This document shows, one piece after another, positions 1 to 7,947 of a DNA stretch of 52,145 bases; within the stretch, counting starts at the first letter, position 1, and every line of letters begins with the position of its first letter. The notes beneath the pieces were generated by a model that was given only the letters and a program-made list of their open reading frames with translations, had not been told where the DNA came from and did not search any database. Origin of the DNA: Methanothrix sp. (lineage in GTDB: Archaea; Halobacteriota; Methanosarcinia; Methanotrichales; Methanotrichaceae); the NCBI GenBank assembly GCA_028688175.1, contig JAQTYS010000001.1:1-52145 (forward strand), read 5' to 3'. The translations under genes and the position numbers were made by a program.

Positions 1-127
1 TGAATGGATGGTAGTAAGGCATCAGTGTAAATGGTGTAGTTCTCTTGATACGTCATTATTCACTCATTCGGTTGGTATGGGGTGTTCAGATATTATCAAT
101 ACTGGGTTATTTTCTGCACCAATAACC
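1..127. repeat. Terminal overlap, left copy
   Basis: These bases are identical to the last 127 bases of the window (52019-52145). This is what a circular or circularly permuted genome gives when a short-read assembler leaves a one-k-mer overlap. The unique genome length is therefore 52,018 bp. A true terminal repeat cannot be excluded from sequence alone, but the exact length of 127 is a common assembler k value. Confidence 0.9.
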
Positions 128-211
128 ATATCACAATTAAGAATAAATGGGAGAATTTATCAGTGTAACAAATGTGGGAAACTGTTTAAAGAGGGTGAAT
201 TTGATAGATGA
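8..211 (+). CDS. Small zinc-ribbon-like protein
   Basis: 67 residues with CxxC pairs near both ends (CKWC near residue 7 and CNKC near residue 53), consistent with one treble-clef or zinc-ribbon fold. The start lies just past the methyltransferase gene when the genome is closed into a circle, so it is probably the next gene of that operon. Its 3' end overlaps the following gene in an ATGA arrangement. Function unknown. Such small zinc ribbons in viruses are often nucleic-acid binding, which is inference here. Confidence 0.6.
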   Translation: MVVRHQCKWCSSLDTSLFTHSVGMGCSDIINTGLFSAPITISQLRINGRIYQCNKCGKLFKEGEFDR

Positions 212-408
212 CTGAATTAAAAGATGCATCAACATCAGAGATATTTAATGAGTTAAAACGAAGATCTGAATCCGATGAAAAGTTATACTCCCGAGAAGGT
301 TGCGATGAGGAATATTGGTGCTCTGGAAATCATAGGATCGTAATATGGGATACCGATGGTATTTGGAGTAATGAAGAAGATGAAAAATATACAGAGGAAG
401 AATCATGA
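208..408 (+). CDS. Hypothetical acidic protein
   Basis: 66 residues, rich in Glu and Asp, with a predicted helical N-terminus and a short aromatic segment (residues 37-55). It overlaps its neighbours on both sides by four bases, so it is translationally coupled in the operon leading to PCNA. I recognise no family. Confidence 0.5.
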   Translation: MTELKDASTSEIFNELKRRSESDEKLYSREGCDEEYWCSGNHRIVIWDTDGIWSNEEDEKYTEEES

Positions 409-575
409 AACTAAAAGAGCATGGAATCCATATAGGAGACTACACAATATCATTATTCCCTGAATACAAAAAGACTGAATTTAGAAGAGACTCGTTTTTT
501 AGCGAGTGGATGTTTTGTATAAAGGGGTTAATTTGGATCAGTAAGGTTAAGCCGCAATGGAGAGTTAAATCATGA
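405..575 (+). CDS. Hypothetical small basic protein
   Basis: 56 residues starting at the ATG that overlaps the upstream stop and ending in an ATGA overlap with the PCNA gene. The tight overlaps on both sides support it as real. The C-terminal half is aromatic and basic (IWISKVKPQWRVKS). Function unknown. Confidence 0.5.
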   Translation: MKLKEHGIHIGDYTISLFPEYKKTEFRRDSFFSEWMFCIKGLIWISKVKPQWRVKS

Positions 576-1303
576 AACTAACAGCAAAGACAGAGATAAT
601 AAAAGAGTTTATCGGAATCGCAGACGGAATTAACGTTGAAGAGTTACGGGTTCACGTTGAGGAAGACAAAATCTGGTATCTGACGGTAGACACGGCAAAC
701 GTGGCATTAGCGCTGGTAGAAATACCAAAGGATGCATTTACAGAGTTTGATGTTATCCCGTCTACGTTTTGCCTTGACATGGATAAGTTCAAAGTTATAT
801 TTGGGTTCGGCGGAAAAGAGATTTCCATTATCCGGGATACGGTTGAATCAAACAGTATCGTTGTGGAGTCCGGCGGGTATCGAAGTGTTCAGACTCTTCT
901 CCATGATGGAACAGTTAAGAAAGACCCTAATATGCCAGGGTTTGAACTTCCCGGGAAAGTGGAGATGGTTGGTAAGGACCTGGCATCAATTATTACCAAC
1001 ATATCGAAGATTTCTGACAAGATCCGGTTTGTCGTTGCTGATGGAAAATTCACGGTAAAATCAGAGGCTGAAGGACAGGACAATACAGAGAAGGTAATGC
1101 ATGGAGACGAACTCCTACACATTGGAGGGGATGGGAACTCTATGTTCTCGGCTGATTACCTCATTGGAATGAGCCGGAACTTCAGCGGCGATATTGGAAT
1201 TAGTATTGGAGTTGACCATCCAATCATATTGGAGTTTGGAGTATCGGGTGGAAGAGGCACTGGGAAATATTTGTTAGCTCCAAGGATCGAGGGTGGTGAG
1301 TGA
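572..1303 (+). CDS. pcn: DNA polymerase sliding clamp (PCNA)
   Basis: 243 residues, the usual length of archaeal PCNA. It ends in GKYLLAPRIE, which matches the conserved C-terminal strand of archaeal clamps (EYLLAPRIE), and the N-terminal IIKEFIGIADGINVEELRVHV fits the first clamp helix and strands. The family forms a trimeric ring that tethers polymerase, ligase and FEN1 to DNA. Here it would give the virus control of the host replisome, since no viral polymerase is visible. It overlaps its upstream neighbour by ATGA. The centre is diverged from cellular clamps, so partner specificity may have changed (inference). Confidence 0.88.
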   Translation: MKLTAKTEIIKEFIGIADGINVEELRVHVEEDKIWYLTVDTANVALALVEIPKDAFTEFDVIPSTFCLDMDKFKVIFGFGGKEISIIRDTVESNSIVVESGGYRSVQTLLHDGTVKKDPNMPGFELPGKVEMVGKDLASIITNISKISDKIRFVVADGKFTVKSEAEGQDNTEKVMHGDELLHIGGDGNSMFSADYLIGMSRNFSGDIGISIGVDHPIILEFGVSGGRGTGKYLLAPRIEGGE

Positions 1304-1305
1304 GA

Positions 1306-1665
1306 ATGAGCGATATATCAGAAGCGATGATTATTTTATCAGATAAAATCGGTATTGGTGTTGATACTCTTTATCAACTCAATTTGAGTGTTCAGATGAT
1401 TAAAGCGGTATCAAACATAATCACGATTGCGTCAATATTTGTATTGATAGCAGTTTCAGCGATTATCATTTACAGATGGTATAATACATATAGTATGTTT
1501 GATGATGATGCTGGAAAATTGATTGTATTTATTATCGGTATTATATGGATTGTAATAGGTTGTTTATTTTTTCAGTTCTGCATTGAAGAAACCGCCCTCC
1601 GTATCGTTGCTCCTCAATACGTGGCGATGAAAGATACTATTGCAATGATTGGTAAGGTGATTTAA
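1306..1665 (+). CDS. Small membrane protein with two TM helices
   Basis: 119 residues. The ATG at 1306 is preferred over an in-frame GTG at 1300 because GGTGAG lies at a good distance upstream. Two hydrophobic spans (about residues 34-58 and 70-93) are separated by a short acidic loop. The C-terminus (APQYVAMKDTIAMIGKVI) resembles the tail of small two-TM proteins common in tailed phages (NPEYYALKxxL), which are of unknown role. A holin role is possible but unsupported. Confidence 0.55.
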   Translation: MSDISEAMIILSDKIGIGVDTLYQLNLSVQMIKAVSNIITIASIFVLIAVSAIIIYRWYNTYSMFDDDAGKLIVFIIGIIWIVIGCLFFQFCIEETALRIVAPQYVAMKDTIAMIGKVI

Positions 1666-1666
1666 A

Positions 1667-1942
1667 ATGGATCTCGGGGAGTTTATAAAAGGAAGGTGGA
1701 TTCCATATCCTACCACTCCTGAAAAGTTAGAAATCGGTGTATCGATTAAGATTGAAGGGCTTGATGAGATTGAAGAGCGCCTGAAACAGGTAAAAGTTGA
1801 TATGGGTATTATCAATCAGGCAACAGAACGATATACCCATCCTGACCAGAACAACAGTGAAGAATACAATTTAAAACGCCATGTTTTAAGACGGTTTATA
1901 CGGGCGATTGTAAATCCACATCAGAAGGAGTTAGAGGTATGA
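1667..1942 (+). CDS. Hypothetical protein
   Basis: 91 residues with an N-terminal short hydrophobic segment, an amphipathic helix around residues 32-46 (LDEIEERLKQVKVD) and a basic C-terminal helix. It starts one base after the upstream stop and overlaps the next gene. No family recognised. Confidence 0.5.
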   Translation: MDLGEFIKGRWIPYPTTPEKLEIGVSIKIEGLDEIEERLKQVKVDMGIINQATERYTHPDQNNSEEYNLKRHVLRRFIRAIVNPHQKELEV

Positions 1943-2196
1943 TACCACAAAGGAGTCGTTTGTTTAAAGTGGCAAAGAAACTACTAAAACAAGCATTTAA
2001 ATATCGACTTGAATATCACTCCGTAATATCCGATATGTATGAGCCTGCCATATGGGTTAATGGCACCAGTGGAGAAATGGTAATAGTAACAGATGTTGCA
2101 ACAGGAGAGAAGATGTTACGGCATATCGGGGCTATCCCCCAAATTTCTGACCGCGGAATCCACCAACATATATTCGAACAGAAGGGCAAACAATGA
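1939..2196 (+). CDS. Hypothetical protein
   Basis: 85 residues with a strongly basic N-terminus (about residues 4-20) followed by mixed strands. Overlaps at both ends place it in the same tightly packed operon. Function unknown. Confidence 0.5.
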   Translation: MIPQRSRLFKVAKKLLKQAFKYRLEYHSVISDMYEPAIWVNGTSGEMVIVTDVATGEKMLRHIGAIPQISDRGIHQHIFEQKGKQ

Positions 2197-2402
2197 TTAT
2201 CAACTGGTTAACCGGCATATTCATCGTGGTATGGACAGTAGCCGGGATATACTATTCAGTTAATCCGGTGGTATGGTTCGCAGTGTTCTGGTTATTTATA
2301 GGGTTATGGATGGTGTTGACAGTGTTAGGATGGAAAACAGAATCTGACAACCGCGGTGATTCGTGGGATGGGGTTATTCGGGCATTATTGAGGTGGCAAT
2401 GA
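2193..2402 (+). CDS. Small membrane protein
   Basis: 69 residues. Two closely spaced hydrophobic stretches (residues 3-22 and 25-47, rich in Trp, Val and Ile) form a helical hairpin, followed by a short soluble tail. It overlaps the preceding gene and is followed by an ATGATG junction. Function unknown; a small membrane-active protein is a reasonable description. Confidence 0.5.
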   Translation: MIINWLTGIFIVVWTVAGIYYSVNPVVWFAVFWLFIGLWMVLTVLGWKTESDNRGDSWDGVIRALLRWQ

Positions 2403-2677
2403 TGAGCACGTTTATGACTGACGAATACCGCGAACGGTTAGAATACGCATATAGTCTGTTTGGCACGTTTGGGAGTTTTACGGCTAAAGACATCCGGGCT
2501 AAAGCAACAGTTATGAACGCTTTAAAATCGAAGGGATACATTAAACGGGACTCAATTCGTGGCCCTTGGCGAGTAACAGAAGATGGTGAAGCGTATATCA
2601 GGAAATACATCAAGAATCCCGAAAAAGTGGAGAACGATTGGGAAAGTAGAAGTGTTTTTGATTCTCCTGATTACTAA
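2399..2677 (+). CDS. Winged-helix-like protein
   Basis: 92 residues from the ATG at 2399, chosen because it overlaps the upstream stop and has a GAGGTGG ribosome binding site. The segment SFTAKDIRAKATVMNALKSK followed by a basic turn and RVTEDGEAYIRKYI looks like a winged helix-turn-helix with a wing ending in a typical TEDGEAY motif. It is probably a small DNA-binding regulator and is the last gene before the late-gene promoter. Confidence 0.5.
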   Translation: MMSTFMTDEYRERLEYAYSLFGTFGSFTAKDIRAKATVMNALKSKGYIKRDSIRGPWRVTEDGEAYIRKYIKNPEKVENDWESRSVFDSPDY

Positions 2678-2690
2678 CTTTTAACCACAA

Positions 2691-2723
2691 CTATTTTATT
2701 TTTTCGGCGCGTCTAAATACGTA
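2691..2723 (+). promoter_or_regulatory. Putative late promoter
   Basis: A T-rich TATA-like box (TTTTATTTTTT, from 2694) is followed by CTAAATACGTA at 2713-2723, a variant of the CTAATATGTTA element seen at other viral promoters. The ATG at 2724 follows immediately, so the transcript would be leaderless. It would drive the fibre, terminase and portal genes. Confidence 0.5.
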
Positions 2724-2873
2724 ATGTCCTTTACCAGCGTATTAGACTGGGCTGTTCTTGACGAGATGATTCTCGACTATTTTTCAGAGGCGCAGACTGC
2801 GCTTAATCTAACGTGTTCTGTCAATCGGGGGTTAAATCTCAATTGCGGGGTAAATAGAGTGATCACATTATGA
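2724..2873 (+). CDS. Hypothetical 49-residue protein
   Basis: 49 residues starting directly after the promoter element and ending in an ATGA overlap with the next gene. Composition is normal, with a C-terminal LNLTCSVNRGLNLNCGVNRV that contains an internal near-repeat (LNLxCxVNRG). As the first gene of the late operon it is probably a virion or assembly protein, but nothing proves it. Confidence 0.5.
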   Translation: MSFTSVLDWAVLDEMILDYFSEAQTALNLTCSVNRGLNLNCGVNRVITL

Positions 2874-3175
2874 CAACATACGCGAGGGTTGGTTCAACAG
2901 GGCTCAAATTAAATCTTAATCTGGGAACGGACTTAACAGAGGCCATGAGTATACCAACTACGATATATGACCCAGATGGGGTAGTGTTTGGAACTTATTC
3001 GGCAGTAGTATCAGCGACTCCTACCGATATGACGGCAGTTGTGACGATTACAGGCACAATCGTTGATACTGGCCGGTATGTGGTGAGTCCGGTAGTAACA
3101 TTTTCAGATGGCGCGGTTATTCCGGGAGACGCGGCCGCATTTTATGTATACGATATAGACGAGGTAGTAACATAA
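2870..3175 (+). CDS. Beta-rich virion protein (fibre-associated)
   Basis: 101 residues, almost entirely alternating polar and hydrophobic residues with many Thr and Val. It looks like a small immunoglobulin-like or beta-sandwich domain (IPTTIYDPDGVVFGTYS). Such domains sit on the surfaces of tails and capsids. It directly precedes the tail-fibre gene with a one-base overlap, suggesting a fibre or baseplate role (inference). Confidence 0.5.
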   Translation: MTTYARVGSTGLKLNLNLGTDLTEAMSIPTTIYDPDGVVFGTYSAVVSATPTDMTAVVTITGTIVDTGRYVVSPVVTFSDGAVIPGDAAAFYVYDIDEVVT

Positions 3176-4302
3176 TGGCGTGGGATGACGTTTTAGTTGC
3201 TTATGTGAGTAAATATACCGCTGCAATCCATAACGAGATGGTAACGCAGATTAAAGCGCGAATACTCCATTCTCTTGATACAGAGGCAAACGGGGTATTA
3301 GTGGGAACCGGTGCAGGCGCGTTTATTTTCAAGACGTTAGCACAGTTTAAGGTTATTTTAGGGTTAGGGGGAGGAGCATATTTATCGGTTGGAACTACTA
3401 CCGGGACACTTGCAGCAGGAGACGACTCAAGATTATCAAACGATAGGAACCCTACTGCTCATAAGTCCACGCATGCAACGGCTGGAACAGACGCTTTATC
3501 TGCTTCTGATATTGGGGCAGCAGCCGCAAGCCATGGGCATGCACAAGGAGACATTACCAATCTAACGAGCGATTTATCAGGCAAAGAACCAACAATTACC
3601 AAAAATACAGCGTTTAATAAGAATTACGACACAACCGCGACGAATATCAAAATGGATGGAGTTCAGTCGCTTGGAGAACTCGATACCCTTCCTCGGGTGG
3701 ATCATGTCCATCCAACTGATACAAGTCGGGCTGCAACAAATCAGAAATTAGACGACTTTGGAACTCCTGATGATAATACCGATTTAAACGCAAATACCAC
3801 AAATCACGGATTACTCCTCAAAGCAACTGCACCAGCAGCAAATGTGCTCAATGTGGTAGGGATAGCAAACGGGGAGACAAGTTACGCTAATAAAGCCTTG
3901 TTTGATGCAACCAACCCGGCAATGAATGGGACGGCTGCACCAGGAACCTCTCTCATTGCAGCACATCGGGATCACGTTCATCCAACTGATACAAGCCGGA
4001 TATCAACGGGCGACATTGATACCGATTCTACATTCGCGGCAAATTCTGACTCAAAAGTGCCGAGTCAGAAAGCGGTGAAAACGGCTGCTTTAAATTGGGT
4101 GCCGAGATTGAGAACTTTTTTTACCCCTACATATCTTTATGCATCAAACGGGGTTGAAAAATCAACGATGAATGGTGGGGGATATCACAGACAGGAATCC
4201 GGTGAAAATGGCGATTATTTTATAATACCGATATATTTTAGTGGAACAGAAACAATAATAGATTTTACGTATCAAAAAAAATACAGATCGCGGTATATTT
4301 GA
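3175..4302 (+). CDS. Tail fibre-like protein (interrupted at its 3' end)
   Basis: 375 residues. It contains typical fibre repeats: HGHAQGDITNLTSDLSGKEP, two copies of a DHVHPTDTSR motif, and Gly/Ala/Thr-rich linkers, all common in phage tail fibres that trimerise. The frame ends shortly after a run of eight A residues at 4274-4281. Removing one A would continue the protein through the following open frame (to 4510) to about 445 residues, so the C-terminal domain seems to be cut off. Likely host receptor binding. Confidence 0.7.
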   Translation: MAWDDVLVAYVSKYTAAIHNEMVTQIKARILHSLDTEANGVLVGTGAGAFIFKTLAQFKVILGLGGGAYLSVGTTTGTLAAGDDSRLSNDRNPTAHKSTHATAGTDALSASDIGAAAASHGHAQGDITNLTSDLSGKEPTITKNTAFNKNYDTTATNIKMDGVQSLGELDTLPRVDHVHPTDTSRAATNQKLDDFGTPDDNTDLNANTTNHGLLLKATAPAANVLNVVGIANGETSYANKALFDATNPAMNGTAAPGTSLIAAHRDHVHPTDTSRISTGDIDTDSTFAANSDSKVPSQKAVKTAALNWVPRLRTFFTPTYLYASNGVEKSTMNGGGYHRQESGENGDYFIIPIYFSGTETIIDFTYQKKYRSRYI

Positions 4303-4303
4303 T

Positions 4304-4510
4304 ATGTATATTTCTATGGATGGTAACACTTATCAACTTGATTCATCTGGTTATGATACATATCGTTCGAGTGCGATGGTTGCAATTGTATCAATTACAA
4401 AAACTGCGCCAATTGCAACAGGATGGAATTATTTAAAAATCGTTGTGAATGGGAAAAATGCATCATCAACTAATTATATAATCGGAATTTACGGTGTGAG
4501 GTTGCGATGA
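4304..4510 (+). CDS. Frame-shifted C-terminal part of the tail fibre
   Basis: 68 residues in the +1 frame relative to the preceding fibre gene. The same frame is open back through the A8 run at 4274-4281 and reads KKNTDRGIFDMYISMDGNTY, which joins naturally to the upstream FTYQKK. I read it as the fibre's C-terminal beta domain, made by slippage or lost by a one-base insertion. An independent start at 4304 has no clear ribosome binding site. Confidence 0.5.
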   Translation: MYISMDGNTYQLDSSGYDTYRSSAMVAIVSITKTAPIATGWNYLKIVVNGKNASSTNYIIGIYGVRLR

Positions 4511-4623
4511 TTTGTTATCCTTGCGCCGCTGAAATGACTGTAAAAATAGATGGGAATACTACCATCTATACTTGCCCCGTATGCGGGAGAACCATAACCG
4601 AAAACGTGGGAGAACCCGAATGA
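4507..4623 (+). CDS. Tiny zinc-ribbon protein
   Basis: 38 residues with two CxxC knuckles (CYPC at residues 3-6 and CPVC around 24-27). It overlaps the fibre C-terminal frame and the terminase small subunit by four bases each, which supports translation. Function unknown; it may be an accessory to packaging because of its position. Confidence 0.5.
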   Translation: MICYPCAAEMTVKIDGNTTIYTCPVCGRTITENVGEPE

Positions 4624-5093
4624 GTGAAAAAAAGTTAGGTAGACCGAAGATACCATATGACCCATTATACCATGATGTAGAGGCAGAACGATATGCAAGC
4701 CAAGGCCTAATCAACATGGAAATGGCAAAAGGACTCGGAATTAGTTCTGATACGTTTTATACGTGGTTGAAGGAACATGATACATTTTCAGAGGCCGTAA
4801 AAAGGGGTAAAGCAATCGCTGACCAGAAGGTTGTTGAATCGCTGTATAAACGTGCTACAGGGTTTACTTTTACCGAAACTAAACACGTGGACGATGGGAA
4901 CTCTGTTAGAATCGAGTCATCTATAAAGTGCATACCTCCGGATACCACTGCCTGCATATATTGGACTAAAAACCGCCTTATGAAAGAATGGAGAGATAAG
5001 GTAGAAACCGAGGTATCTGGGAATATTCGGGTAGTATCTGCTAAAGAATTATCTGACGATGAATTAGCGAGGATAGCAGCAGGGGACAAATGA
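4620..5093 (+). CDS. terS: Terminase small subunit
   Basis: 157 residues from the ATG at 4620, which overlaps the upstream stop (ATGA). The N-terminus carries a GRPKIPYD segment and a helix-turn-helix (INMEMAKGLGISSDTFYTWLKEH), followed by FSEAVKRGKAIADQKVVESLYKRA, a pattern typical of HTH terminase small subunits. It would recognise the packaging site and load the large subunit, encoded immediately downstream with a four-base overlap. Confidence 0.8.
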   Translation: MSEKKLGRPKIPYDPLYHDVEAERYASQGLINMEMAKGLGISSDTFYTWLKEHDTFSEAVKRGKAIADQKVVESLYKRATGFTFTETKHVDDGNSVRIESSIKCIPPDTTACIYWTKNRLMKEWRDKVETEVSGNIRVVSAKELSDDELARIAAGDK

Positions 5094-6541
5094 GTGCTGC
5101 TTCTGCTATATCCAGTCAGGATGCAGCAATAGAACTATTATCAAGACGCAGGGCACGCGAGAGCCTGATTGAGTTCACCAAGTATACAAAGTCTGACTAC
5201 CAGGTGAACTGGCATCACAACCTTGTCGCGTCTTACCTCGATTCGTTTGTAGCAGGAGATATAAAGCGGCTAATGGTTTTTATGCCTCCCCGCAATGGGA
5301 AGAGTGAACTTGTATCTCGTCGATTGCCCGCCTATATTTTTGGGAAGAATCCAGATGCTTCTATTATTGCGTGCTCGTATTCTGCCGATTTATCAAGTAG
5401 AATGAATCGCGACACTCAACGTATAATGACATCTCAAGAATACACTACACTATTCCCAGAATCGCGATTAAACGATAAGAATGTAAGAACAACTGATCAA
5501 GAGTCATACCTCCGCAATTCTGAACTTTTTGAGATTGTCGGGCATCAAGGGATGTATAGATCCGCCGGTGTAGGAGGGGGTATTACTGGTATGGGTTGCG
5601 TATATGGCATCATTGACGACCCTATAAAGAATCGCGAGGAAGCCAATTCTGCAACATATCGTGAAAAAATAAAGGAATGGTATACTTCAACTTTCTATAC
5701 CAGACTCGAAAAAGACGCAGGAGTTCTAATTACACTAACCAGATGGCATGAAGACGATTTGGCAGGGTGGTTAATTAACGAGGCGGATAATGGAGGAGAA
5801 CAATGGACTGTTGTTTCGATCCCGTCAATTGCTGATGGAGAACTTCACCCAGATGACCCGCGCGTTGATGGAGATCCGTTATGGCCTGACAAGTTTAACC
5901 TGGATAGACTTGATAAGATTAGAGCAGTATTGGGGCCTTATGACTTCTCGGCATTGCATCAGCAGCGGCCTACTCCGAAAGAAGGAGGAATGTGGAAATA
6001 CGAGGATATTAACCAGTATCGGGTAAGGGAACTTCCGATCGGGTTAGTCCGTATAGTGGTGGCTGTTGATCCTGAAGCAAAGAGCACAGAGTCGAGTGCA
6101 GAAACGGGTATAATCGTTGCCGGGTTAGGAGAGGATAAACATGCTTATGTAATGGCGGATATGTCAGTAAAAGGATCTCCTAACGCCTGGGGGAGTCGCG
6201 CGATACAGGCTTACCATACGTTTAAAGCAGATCGTATCGTTGCTGAAATCAATCAAGGAGGCGACATGGTAGAAAGTATCATCAGAAACATTGATCCATC
6301 TATATCATATAAATCTGTTCATGCATCAAGAGGGAAACAAACGAGAGCAGAACCCATTGCTGCGTTATACGAACAGGGTAAGGTTCATCATATCGGGAAC
6401 TTCCCCAAATTAGAGGATCAAATGTGCAGATGGGTTCAGGGTGACAAATCCCCTGATCGGTTAGACGCGCTGGTATGGGGATTAACTGAAATTATGCCGT
6501 CTGGTTCTGACAGTTCCCGGTTTGTTATGAGTATGAGGTGA
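5090..6541 (+). CDS. terL: Terminase large subunit
   Basis: 483 residues. The ATPase part has a Walker A-like PPRNGKSE at residues 66-73 and a Walker B IIDDP near 174-178. The C-terminal nuclease part starts with IVVAVDPEA (about residues 322-330), an RNase H-fold Asp motif, and has a later acidic DRLDALVWG. It is the motor that packages and cuts viral DNA at the portal. Its location between TerS and the portal is canonical. Confidence 0.92.
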   Translation: MSAASAISSQDAAIELLSRRRARESLIEFTKYTKSDYQVNWHHNLVASYLDSFVAGDIKRLMVFMPPRNGKSELVSRRLPAYIFGKNPDASIIACSYSADLSSRMNRDTQRIMTSQEYTTLFPESRLNDKNVRTTDQESYLRNSELFEIVGHQGMYRSAGVGGGITGMGCVYGIIDDPIKNREEANSATYREKIKEWYTSTFYTRLEKDAGVLITLTRWHEDDLAGWLINEADNGGEQWTVVSIPSIADGELHPDDPRVDGDPLWPDKFNLDRLDKIRAVLGPYDFSALHQQRPTPKEGGMWKYEDINQYRVRELPIGLVRIVVAVDPEAKSTESSAETGIIVAGLGEDKHAYVMADMSVKGSPNAWGSRAIQAYHTFKADRIVAEINQGGDMVESIIRNIDPSISYKSVHASRGKQTRAEPIAALYEQGKVHHIGNFPKLEDQMCRWVQGDKSPDRLDALVWGLTEIMPSGSDSSRFVMSMR

Positions 6542-6544
6542 TAA

Positions 6545-7717
6545 ATGCCAATAATCCGTAAATTAACGTCTTATTTTTCAAAAGAAGTCTCATCGCAGGT
6601 TAAACCACAATCGTATGCAGAGACGTCAGGAACTGTCAAAAAACTCTTTTCTCCAGTTGATCAGAACCGGGCGCTTCAGGAGAAGTTCATAACGATCTAC
6701 GAGCAAGGAGGCCTGATATCAGAAGCATTCGATTTGTATCCTTTGTTTATGTTTAGCAAGGGTTACTCATGGGAAGGAGAACCAAAGGCTATAGACCAGT
6801 GCAAAGATTTTATGACCGGATTTGATTATGAGCAGTCGTTTAACCTCGCTATCACATCCCCTTTAGTTTGTGGAGATGGGTATCAGGAGATTGTAAGAGG
6901 TAGAGCAAGGAACCCATTAGGCCTGTTGTATCGCAATCCCGTCAATTTCGATATTGTTTATGATGAGTATGGGTTAGTTACCGGGTATACCCAGACTATC
7001 AAAAAGACGTTTATCAACAAAGTGATCCCGTTTGATGAGCAGGATATCTTTCATACGCAATTAATCCCGAGTCTAAAGGAGGGAGCAGGAACCAGTCTGA
7101 TGAAACGCGCGTTCGATGACATTACCAGGGATACGCAAATAGCAGAAGGAACATCTAACGCTATCGTTCGGCATGGAACTCCTAAATGGTGGGCTCGGGT
7201 TGGTCAGCCCGGTGAACTCGTAGCGCAGTCTATCATAGACAACATATGCAAGAAACTGGAAGAACTGAACTCTAAAAACGATATAGCCACGCAATACGAT
7301 ACCGATATTAAAATGCTGGATACGTCCGGGGTATCAAACATTCAGTCATATCAGGACGCGTCAATGGTTAGGCTGACTGCATCACTTGGCGTTCCTGGGG
7401 AGTTGTTAGGGTTCAGGCAAGGAACCACTGACAATACAGCAGTAAGCAGGATTGGGGCATTCTTACAGAAGATCAGCACATATCAAACCCGGTTCGCTCG
7501 GCAACTCAATATTCAGGTATTTGACCAGGTAACGGGAGTGCCGGGCGCAGCAAAGATTAAGTTTAACAGTATCCTCCCCAGCCAACAAGCAGAACAGGCA
7601 GCATGGATTATCAACCTGATTAAGGCTAACCCGTTAGACCCGGAGTATTATGCCCCGCGTGAGTGGGTGAAACAAGTGCTAAATATTCCAGACACGATTG
7701 AAGAGGTAACACCATGA
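6545..7717 (+). CDS. Portal protein
   Basis: 390 residues, directly after the terminase. Features of the family include ARNPLGLLYRNPVNFDIVYDE (the stem-adjacent strands), a DITRDTQIAEGTSNAIVRHG helix, and the C-terminal LTASLGVPGELLGFRQGTTDNTAVSR segment common in phage portals. It forms the dodecameric DNA entry ring. No internal defect is seen. Confidence 0.85.
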   Translation: MPIIRKLTSYFSKEVSSQVKPQSYAETSGTVKKLFSPVDQNRALQEKFITIYEQGGLISEAFDLYPLFMFSKGYSWEGEPKAIDQCKDFMTGFDYEQSFNLAITSPLVCGDGYQEIVRGRARNPLGLLYRNPVNFDIVYDEYGLVTGYTQTIKKTFINKVIPFDEQDIFHTQLIPSLKEGAGTSLMKRAFDDITRDTQIAEGTSNAIVRHGTPKWWARVGQPGELVAQSIIDNICKKLEELNSKNDIATQYDTDIKMLDTSGVSNIQSYQDASMVRLTASLGVPGELLGFRQGTTDNTAVSRIGAFLQKISTYQTRFARQLNIQVFDQVTGVPGAAKIKFNSILPSQQAEQAAWIINLIKANPLDPEYYAPREWVKQVLNIPDTIEEVTP

Positions 7718-7947
7718 ATCAAGAAACATTAAGCAAAGCGTTAGAATCTCATTTGAGAGAACTTGGCGGGCCTGGCAGTGGGAGGAAGGCATCAGGGCCA
7801 GGATCAGCAAATCCCAAAGATAAACGATTGAACCGACTAAAACGTATCAGGGCCGGCCCCACTCCTCGTATCAGACGCGTTAAAGCGTTGGATAATGGAG
7901 AAGAGTTTGATATTGAAGAGTATGAAGATGAGGAGGCCGAATCATGA
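7714..7947 (+). CDS. Small protein with GGPGSG motif
   Basis: 77 residues. After an N-terminal helix ending in LREL comes GGPGSGRKASGPGS (from residue 18), then a basic stretch and a very acidic C-terminus (EEYEDEEAES). The same LRE(L/F)GGPGSG signature starts a minus-strand protein at 16738-17319, and GGPGSG also occurs in the protease-like protein at 18484. It overlaps the portal gene by four bases. I suspect a minor internal head protein; this is inference. Confidence 0.55.
   Translation: MNQETLSKALESHLRELGGPGSGRKASGPGSANPKDKRLNRLKRIRAGPTPRIRRVKALDNGEEFDIEEYEDEEAES

Noticed and set aside
1306..1665. Holin
   Set aside because: Two TM helices alone are not enough. No endolysin is nearby and the gene sits with PCNA.
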